A stretch of 12,659 nucleotides of DNA, from NCBI GenBank assembly GCA_903896915.1, contig CAITZN010000281.1:1-12659 (forward strand), written 5' to 3'. The translations under genes and the position numbers were made by a program. The stretch is from an uncultured bacterium (GTDB taxonomy: Bacteria; Desulfobacterota; Desulfobulbia; Desulfobulbales; Desulfobulbaceae). Shown one piece after another: positions 6,689 to 12,659 of the stretch (position 1 is its first letter; each line of letters begins with the position of its first letter). The notes below the pieces were generated by a model. The model ran no database searches and was not told where the DNA came from. It saw only the letters and a program-made list of their open reading frames with translations.

Positions 6689-8065
6689 ATGGCATCCATC
6701 CTCGTTGTTGACGATGAACTGAGCATGCGGGAGTTTCTCAAAATTCTTCTTGAAAAGGAAGGGTATAGGGTAACTACGGCAGCCGAAGGCAAGACCGCGC
6801 TCGAACTCGCTGAAAAGAGTGCGTTTGACCTGATGATCTCTGATATCCGCATGCCCGGCATGAGCGGCCTGGATTTGCTTTCCCAGATCAAACAGCTGCA
6901 GACGGATATCGGTGTCATAATGATCACCGCCTTCGCTTCGCCCGATGATGCAGTGGCTGCAATGAAAAACGGGGCTTTTGACTACATCACCAAACCCTTC
7001 AATGTCGAGGAGATTAAGACGGTTATCCGGGCAGTGCTGAAAAAGAAAGAGCAAACAGGTCCAGCACCGGAAAATAGTTTTCCCGAGATTATCGGTCAAA
7101 GTCCGGAGATGATGAAAATCTTCGAACTGATCAAAAAAATAGCGCCTACTCCAGCCAACGTTCTCATCTACGGAGAATCTGGAACCGGTAAGGAACTGGT
7201 GGCAAAAGCCATCCACAATCGTTCTCGGGTCGCCGCCAATCCCTTTGTCCCCATCACCTGCAGCGCCATTCCCGAATCACTGCTGGAAAGCGAACTGTTC
7301 GGCCATGTCAAAGGCTCATTCACCGGGGCAATCGCGGACAAGGCGGGGCTTTTCCAGATGGCCGATCAAGGTACCGCCTTTCTTGATGAAATAGGGGAAC
7401 TGACCCCCATCATCCAGACGAAACTCCTCAGGGTCCTGCAGGAACGGGAGTTCATGCCGGTTGGCTCAACCAAGACCAGACAGGTGAACGTCCGGATCAT
7501 CGCCGCCACCAACAGAGTCCTCGAACAGGAAATTATTTCGGGGAAATTCCGGGAAGATCTCTACTATCGGCTCGCGGTCGTCCCCATCAGGGTGCCGCCT
7601 CTCAGAGAGAGGATTGGTGACGTGCCACTACTGGTCGAGTATTTTCTCAAAAAATATTCGAAATTGCTCGGCAAGGAGGTACAGACCATCTCCTCCTACG
7701 GCCTGGAAGTCCTGATGCAATATGATTTCCCTGGCAATGTCCGCGAATTGGAAAATATCATCGAGCGAGGAGTCGCTCTGGAATCGTCCAATATCATTCT
7801 GCCGGAGAGTCTTATCCTGTCCTTGCACCGTCAGGAGAAAAACAAGCCGGTTTCGGGTAAAACCGAGACAGCGCTCTTTGTAGCCGCGCAGGATGAAAAG
7901 GAACTTTTTACACTGGGACTGGAAGATATTCTGCAACGGGTTGAGAAAGAAATGATCCTCCACGCCCTGGCCAAAGCCGACAATTCCAAGATGCGGGCCG
8001 CAGACCTGCTTAAACTCAGTTTTCGCAGCCTGCGTTATAAAACCAAAAAACACAACATTGATTGA
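6689..8065 (+). CDS. pilR: Sigma-54-dependent response regulator, PilR/NtrC family
   Basis: A cytoplasmic activator that, when phosphorylated, hydrolyses ATP to open sigma-54 promoters. Of 458 aa: receiver domain (1-117) with D8/D9 in VVDDE, phospho-acceptor D52 in ISDIRMPG, T80 and K102 in TKPF; AAA+ domain (about 133-360) with Walker A GESGTGKE (162-169), the sigma-54 contact loop as GSFTGA (209-214, Ser in place of the commoner Ala), Walker B FLDEIGEL (231-238), the LYYRLAVVPI strand and FPGNVRELEN; then a C-terminal Fis-type helix-turn-helix (about 414-458, KMRAADLLKLSFRSLRYK). The partner is almost surely the PilS-like kinase 67 nt downstream. The symbol rests on that kinase and on resemblance; no pilin gene is in view, so targets other than type IV pili are possible. 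Upstream is the divergent tatC. Confidence 0.85.
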   Translation: MASILVVDDELSMREFLKILLEKEGYRVTTAAEGKTALELAEKSAFDLMISDIRMPGMSGLDLLSQIKQLQTDIGVIMITAFASPDDAVAAMKNGAFDYITKPFNVEEIKTVIRAVLKKKEQTGPAPENSFPEIIGQSPEMMKIFELIKKIAPTPANVLIYGESGTGKELVAKAIHNRSRVAANPFVPITCSAIPESLLESELFGHVKGSFTGAIADKAGLFQMADQGTAFLDEIGELTPIIQTKLLRVLQEREFMPVGSTKTRQVNVRIIAATNRVLEQEIISGKFREDLYYRLAVVPIRVPPLRERIGDVPLLVEYFLKKYSKLLGKEVQTISSYGLEVLMQYDFPGNVRELENIIERGVALESSNIILPESLILSLHRQEKNKPVSGKTETALFVAAQDEKELFTLGLEDILQRVEKEMILHALAKADNSKMRAADLLKLSFRSLRYKTKKHNID

Positions 8066-8094
8066 TACCGCTGCCTCAGGCCAGGTATACTACC

Positions 8095-8113
8095 CTCTAC
8101 ACTCTACACTCTA
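8095..8113 (+). repeat. Short tandem repeat before pilS
   Basis: CTCTACA is repeated 2.7 times (8095-8101, 8102-8108, 8109-8113) in the 67-nt gap between the regulator and kinase genes, where a Shine-Dalgarno would be expected a little further on. It is a direct observation; any role is unknown. Confidence 0.6.
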
Positions 8114-8132
8114 ATAATGAGCGGCAGACCCT

Positions 8133-9842
8133 ATGTCCCCTTCCCTCACCAGAGCCTTAACTCCGGTTACTGACAACGAACAAGAAACACGAAGGCATCT
8201 TCTCTGGTGGATCCTGATCCGGGTTGCTCTTTTTTCCCTGCTTATCAGCATCACTTCCTTTTTGCACGGGAAGGGACATTCCGTCATCCTCCCGTCGTTA
8301 CCTGTGACGGCAGCCTTCCTCTTTGGCCTGTATAGCTTTTCCATCGGATCGGCACTCCTCCTGAAAAAAAATCTCTGGCCAGCGCGCAGGTTTGGTTTAA
8401 TCCAGTTGTTCTCCGACACTGTTTTCACCGGTTTATTGGTCTATGCTACCGGTTGCAGCCAATCCATTTTCACCCCCATTCTCATTTTACCAGTTATCGC
8501 GGGAGGACTCATTCTCCACAGAATCGGTGGCCTGATCCTTGCGGCTGCCGCCACCCTGCTGTATGGAGCCGTGCTGGGCAGTGAACTGTTGGGCTGGGTT
8601 CCCGAATATTTTTTTGCAGCGGCGTACAAAACACCCACCACATTATTTATCGGAACCAACCTCTTTGCCATCTATGGACTAATATTTTTCCTGGTCGCAA
8701 TATTGAGCGGCCAATTAGCCAGGAGACTGCGGTTCACGGAGGAAAAACTAAGCAAGACAGCTCTCGAATATGATCGCCTGTCGATCCTCTACAAACAAAT
8801 ATTCGACGATATTTCCACGGGAATCATCACCACCGACCAAGGAGATTTCATAACTTCCTATAATCAAGCTGCAGAACGGATAACTGAATATCCTCGCGAA
8901 AAAATCCTGGGCCAACCTTTTAACCGTTGCTTTCCCGACATTATCCTGCAGGAAAGCCAGGGCCGCTGTGTCTGTGATTTTAAAAAAAATAACGGCTCAT
9001 TGACCAGAATTGGCTATTCCTTTTCGCATCTCAACATGCCGGTCGCTGAGGGTTTAAAAGATCGCCAGGCGAGATGGAAGGTGATCACTTTGCAGGATAT
9101 CTGCCTAATCGAACGAATGGAACAGCAAGTGCGTGAAGCCGAAAAAATGGCCGCCATTGGTGAACTAAGCGCTTCGATCGCTCATGATTTCAGAAATCCC
9201 CTCGCCGCGATTTCTGGTTCAGCCCAAATCTTGAATATGGAGCAAGCAAATATCGCAGCCCTTGACCCGGCAACCTTTAAAACGCTGCTGAGCATCATCT
9301 TGCGAGAGTCAAACCGGATGGCCAAAACCATTACCGATTTCCTCCAATTTGCCAGACCAGCTCCGATTCGACCTGAATGGTTTAACGTAAACAGTCTGGT
9401 TGATGAGGTGATCGCAAAGCTATTAGCAGGGAGTAATACGGCAGCGACTGCGGGAATTATGAAAGAGATAGATATGCATCTTGACTGCTGGGGCGACCGC
9501 CAGCAAATTCAGACCATACTGACCCACCTCTTGGAAAACGCCTGTTTTGCAGTGGGAGCACAACAAAATGCCATAGTGGTCGCCGGTCATGACATCAATG
9601 ACAACACTAAAGGGGCTGTCTGTATTGAGATTCGCGACCAAGGGCCGGGAATACCTGTAGAGTTGCGGGAAAAGGTTTTCACACCCTTTTTCTCGACCCG
9701 GACCGATGGCACAGGGCTAGGCCTGGCTATTGTTCGCCAGATTGTGGAAAATCACAAAGGTTTCATAGAGATAGGCAGCGATGTCGTCTACGGCTGCATC
9801 ATTCGCATCCGTCTCCCAATTCCTCAGGCGGCTACCCACTAA
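8133..9842 (+). CDS. pilS: PilS-like membrane sensor histidine kinase
   Basis: Probable cognate kinase of the preceding regulator, in the inner membrane. Of 569 aa: a hydrophobic N-terminal half with about six TM segments (near 24-44, 54-77, 86-106, 112-128, 131-150, 171-193) and little periplasmic sequence, as in PilS; a short coiled linker; a PAS domain (about 216-325); a HisKA domain with KMAAIGELSASIAHDFRNPL (H351 phospho-acceptor); and a HATPase domain with the N box LLENA (N469), DQGPGIP (502-508), TPFFSTR (517-523) and GTGLGLAIV (526-534). The H box reads HDFRNPL where PilS usually has HEFRNPL, a conservative change keeping the acid next to His. No clear Shine-Dalgarno precedes the ATG at 8133, so the start is less certain. 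Order here is regulator then kinase. The PilS label comes from the six-TM plus PAS plus H-box pattern. Confidence 0.82.
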   Translation: MSPSLTRALTPVTDNEQETRRHLLWWILIRVALFSLLISITSFLHGKGHSVILPSLPVTAAFLFGLYSFSIGSALLLKKNLWPARRFGLIQLFSDTVFTGLLVYATGCSQSIFTPILILPVIAGGLILHRIGGLILAAAATLLYGAVLGSELLGWVPEYFFAAAYKTPTTLFIGTNLFAIYGLIFFLVAILSGQLARRLRFTEEKLSKTALEYDRLSILYKQIFDDISTGIITTDQGDFITSYNQAAERITEYPREKILGQPFNRCFPDIILQESQGRCVCDFKKNNGSLTRIGYSFSHLNMPVAEGLKDRQARWKVITLQDICLIERMEQQVREAEKMAAIGELSASIAHDFRNPLAAISGSAQILNMEQANIAALDPATFKTLLSIILRESNRMAKTITDFLQFARPAPIRPEWFNVNSLVDEVIAKLLAGSNTAATAGIMKEIDMHLDCWGDRQQIQTILTHLLENACFAVGAQQNAIVVAGHDINDNTKGAVCIEIRDQGPGIPVELREKVFTPFFSTRTDGTGLGLAIVRQIVENHKGFIEIGSDVVYGCIIRIRLPIPQAATH

Positions 9843-9858
9843 CCTTGGAAAAATACCC

Positions 9859-12659
9859 ATGAGCCTTAGTCTCTTCAAATGGTGGTCGCTTAAAACAAAA
9901 ATGACCATCTTCACGCTGGCCATTTTTCTGATAAGCATTTGGTCACTTGCGTTCTACGCCAGTCAGTTGCTGTACAAGGATATGCAGCGCTTGTCCGGCG
10001 ATCAGCAGTTTTCGACGGCTTCATATATAGCCACAGCGGTCAATGAAGAACTGGAAAACCGCATCGAATCGATGAGGGGAATTTCCAATGAAGTCACCCC
10101 TGCCATTTTAGCCAACCCGACACTCCTTCAGGAATTATTGGAAAAGCATCCATTTTTTCAGAGTTTGTTCAACGGCGGCACCTATATTACCGGGATGGAT
10201 GGTACAGCGACGGCCTCTCTTCCGCTCTCCGCAGCTCGGATTGGCGTCAATTATATGGACCGAGATCACATAGTCGCGGCACTTAAGGAGGGCAGAGCGA
10301 CGATCAGTCGACCGTATGTGGGCAGGATGCTGCACGTTCCTATTTTCTCAATGGCAACACCTATTCGCGATACCCAAGGGAAAGTGATAGGTGCGTTAAC
10401 GGGCGTGGTCGATCTGAGCAAACCTAATTTCCTCGACAAAATTTCGGACAACCACTACGGGAAAACAGGCGGGTATATGCTTGTGGCACCGCAGAACCGC
10501 TTGATTGTCACCGCCACCGACAAGAGTCGGATCATGGAAACGCTTGCCGCTCCCGGCATCAACCCATTGATGGATCGTTTCATCCATGGTTATGAGGGTT
10601 CTGCTATCGGGACTAATTCACAAGGCGTCGAGGAACTGGTCTCTGCCAAAGGTATTCCTGTCGCGGGGTGGTATGTGGCCGTCTCGCAACCGACCGTAAG
10701 CGCCTTTGCACCGATCCACTCCATGCAGGAGCGTATTCTGCTGGCTACGATCTTAATGACCATGCTGGTGGTAGGGTTAACATGGTGGATGTTGCGGCAT
10801 CTGCTCTCACCGATGGTTGCGGCTGTGAAATATCTTGCCATCCCATCGAATACCAACCAGGCTCCACAAGCCTTGCATATAACGCATCAAGACGAAATCG
10901 GTGATTTGATAGGTGGCTTCAATCAACTATTGGAGACCCTAGCCCAAAGGGACGAGGCGCTGCGGTCGAACAGGAAACAACTATCTGATATCATAAAATT
11001 TCTCCCAACAGCAACCCTTGCCATTGACAAGGAAGGGCGCGTCATTATCTGGAATGAAGCTATTGAGCAAATGACCGGCATTCCAGCTGCGGAGATGCTC
11101 GGTAAAAATGAATACGCCCATTCTATCCCTTTTTATGGAGAGGCACGGCCGCAGCTGTTGAATGCATTCCTTGAGGATAGCAACGAGGTAGCATCGCGGT
11201 ATTCCGTTATTATCCGCAAAGGTGATACCCTCAGTGCAGAGGTTTTTTGCAGCGCCCTCTACGGCAATAAGGGAGCATGGGTTTTCGCCAAAGCAGCCCC
11301 TTTGCACGATCAGGATGGCAATATTATTGGCGCAATCGAAAGTGTTCGAGATATTACTAAGCGTAAACTAGCAGAGACATATGGTGCCATCGGCAGGGAA
11401 ATCCTGCATATACTCAACGAACCTGGAGAGTTGCGGAATGCCGTCCAGCGCGTTCTTGCGATATTAAAGTCCCAGACTGGTTTCGATGCGGTCGGCATTC
11501 GTTTGCAAGAAGGGGAAGACTACCCGTATTTCGTTCAGGATGGTTTTTCTTCTGATTTCCTAGCCAAAGAAAACTCTTTGATGGCTCGGACGACGGAAGG
11601 CGAAATATACCGAGATCAAGAAGGGCAGGTCAGGCTGGAGTGTCTCTGCGGTCTTGTTCTGTCCGGTAGTATCGACCCAACTAATCCACTTTTCACGCCA
11701 GGTGGCAGCTGCTGGACAAACGATTCAAACCTGCTTTTGGAAATCCCTTCCTGCGATGATCCCCGGTTCAATCCTCGTAATCAATGCGTAATCTTCAACT
11801 ATGCTTCGGTCGCCTTAGTACCTATTCGAGATAAGGAAAGGATTATTGGCCTGATTCAGTTCAATGACCGACGCAAAGAAGCCTTTACGCTGAGTATGAT
11901 TGAACACCTGGAGAGTATTGCAACACACCTCGGCGCTGCACTGATACGCAAGCAGACCGAGGAGGAAACAATGGCCCTGCAATCACAACTCCTCCAAGCA
12001 CAGAAGATGGAGGCCATCGGCACCCTGGCTGGCGGCATAGCCCACGACTTCAACAATATCCTTGGCGCAATAATCGGCTATACCGAACTCGCCACCGCTT
12101 GCATTCCTCAAGAAGCGGAGGCCACCCGACATCTGGGCAAGGTCATGAACGCAAGTGAGCGGGCAGCCACCCTGGTCAAGCAAATCCTTGCCTTCAGTCG
12201 CCAGGCTAATATTGAAAAAATCCCCCTGAAACCCAGGCAAATTGTCGAGGAAGCTATCAAGTTGCTTCGTCCTTCCTTGCCGTCAACCATTAAGATTAAT
12301 CAAAAAATAGATACAGCTACCAAGTCCATCCTTGCTGACCCGACCCAAGTTCACCAAATTTTGATGAACCTCTGCACAAATGCTTTCCATGCCATGGAGC
12401 AGACCGGAGGCACCCTCGAAATAACCCTTGAAGACAGCTCACTCGCCAGTGAGGACCTGCAACATAAGCCAGAAATACAACCAGGTTCCTTCGTATTGCT
12501 TTCCGTCCGCGACACCGGCCCTGGAATCCCTCCAGAGATTAGGGCTAAAATTTTTGATCCCTATTTTACCACCAAATCCGCGGGGAAAGGTACGGGTATG
12601 GGACTAGCTATCACTCTAGGCATTATCACGAGCTATGGCGGGTTCCTTACTTGCGAGAG
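9859..12659 (+). CDS. Large Cache-HAMP-PAS-GAF sensor histidine kinase, 3' end outside the window
   Basis: A reading frame open from ATG 9859 to the last base, at least 933 codons, with a weak GGAA 8 nt before the start and 16 nt after pilS. Domains in order: TM1 (about 15-34); a periplasmic double-Cache-like sensor (about 36-290, with SRPYVGR...[11 protein letters not shown] and [12 protein letters not shown]); TM2 (293-313); a HAMP-like stretch ([17 protein letters not shown] from 345); a PAS domain (about 376-500, ending [11 protein letters not shown]); a Cys-containing GAF domain (about 512-700); HisKA with phospho-acceptor H731 in IAHDFNNIL; and HATPase with N841 in [16 protein letters not shown] (from 885), FDPYFTTK and GKGTGMGLA. 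Kinases with the HDFNN box often end in a receiver domain, which may lie beyond the window. It probably senses an external small ligand, unidentified. Whether it works with PilS/PilR is unknown. Confidence 0.9.
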   Translation, partial: MSLSLFKWWSLKTKMTIFTLAIFLISIWSLAFYASQLLYKDMQRLSGDQQFSTASYIATAVNEELENRIESMRGISNEVTPAILANPTLLQELLEKHPFFQSLFNGGTYITGMDGTATASLPLSAARIGVNYMDRDHIVAALKEGRATISRPYVGRMLHVPIFSMATPIRDTQGKVIGALTGVVDLSKPNFLDKISDNHYGKTGGYMLVAPQNRLIVTATDKSRIMETLAAPGINPLMDRFIHGYEGSAIGTNSQGVEELVSAKGIPVAGWYVAVSQPTVSAFAPIHSMQERILLATILMTMLVVGLTWWMLRHLLSPMVAAVKYLAIPSNTNQAPQALHITHQDEIGDLIGGFNQLLETLAQRDEALRSNRKQLSDIIKFLPTATLAIDKEGRVIIWNEAIEQMTGIPAAEMLGKNEYAHSIPFYGEARPQLLNAFLEDSNEVASRYSVIIRKGDTLSAEVFCSALYGNKGAWVFAKAAPLHDQDGNIIGAIESVRDITKRKLAETYGAIGREILHILNEPGELRNAVQRVLAILKSQTGFDAVGIRLQEGEDYPYFVQDGFSSDFLAKENSLMARTTEGEIYRDQEGQVRLECLCGLVLSGSIDPTNPLFTPGGSCWTNDSNLLLEIPSCDDPRFNPRNQCVIFNYASVALVPIRDKERIIGLIQFNDRRKEAFTLSMIEHLESIATHLGAALIRKQTEEETMALQSQLLQAQKMEAIGTLAGGIAHDFNNILGAIIGYTELATACIPQEAEATRHLGKVMNASERAATLVKQILAFSRQANIEKIPLKPRQIVEEAIKLLRPSLPSTIKINQKIDTATKSILADPTQVHQILMNLCTNAFHAMEQTGGTLEITLEDSSLASEDLQHKPEIQPGSFVLLSVRDTGPGIPPEIRAKIFDPYFTTKSAGKGTGMGLAITLGIITSYGGFLTCE

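Overview
The window reads as ordinary chromosome from a Gram-negative, probably anaerobic bacterium. The best guess is Desulfobacterota, near Desulfobulbales. This rests on recalled family resemblance (the long deltaproteobacterial-type class II aldolase, the PilS/PilR-like pair, the large Cache-PAS-GAF sensor kinase) and on a base composition that looks near 50% GC. No marker gene is present, so the placement is inference.

Layout. Positions 89-1000 (minus) encode a complete XerC-type tyrosine recombinase. Divergent from it, 1113-4142 (plus) is a tight xseB-ispA-dxs operon: exonuclease VII small subunit, farnesyl diphosphate synthase and DXP synthase. The ispA start lies inside xseB, and dxs starts 2 nt after ispA. 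The operon ends at a hairpin (4147-4185) that probably also stops transcription arriving from the other side. On the minus strand come fba (class II fructose-bisphosphate aldolase, 4223-5503) and tatC (5707-6533). tatC is split by a one-base frameshift in a run of ten T. From 6689 to the window end on the plus strand there is a signalling cluster: a PilR-like sigma-54 response regulator, a PilS-like six-TM histidine kinase, and a very large sensor kinase (9859 to beyond 12659) that is open to the last base and is cut by the window edge.

How the genes fit together. DXP synthase draws on pyruvate and glyceraldehyde-3-phosphate, and the aldolase makes or consumes the triose phosphates. IspA uses the C5 units made downstream of dxs. 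Xer recombinase and exonuclease VII are DNA-maintenance housekeeping. The regulator and the six-TM kinase are almost certainly cognate partners. The third kinase sits 16 nt after the second and may be co-transcribed with it, but has its own sensor module.

Nothing here looks like a mobile element, a CRISPR array, a defence island or a wholly new system, and no RNA gene was recognised. No gene-free stretch exceeds 300 bases; the longest is the 203-nt leader between tatC and fba. The observation most worth checking is the tatC frameshift: both halves keep every hallmark residue of the family, and the break falls exactly in a homopolymer, so it is an assembly error, a recent or phase-variable mutation, or a site of transcriptional slippage.
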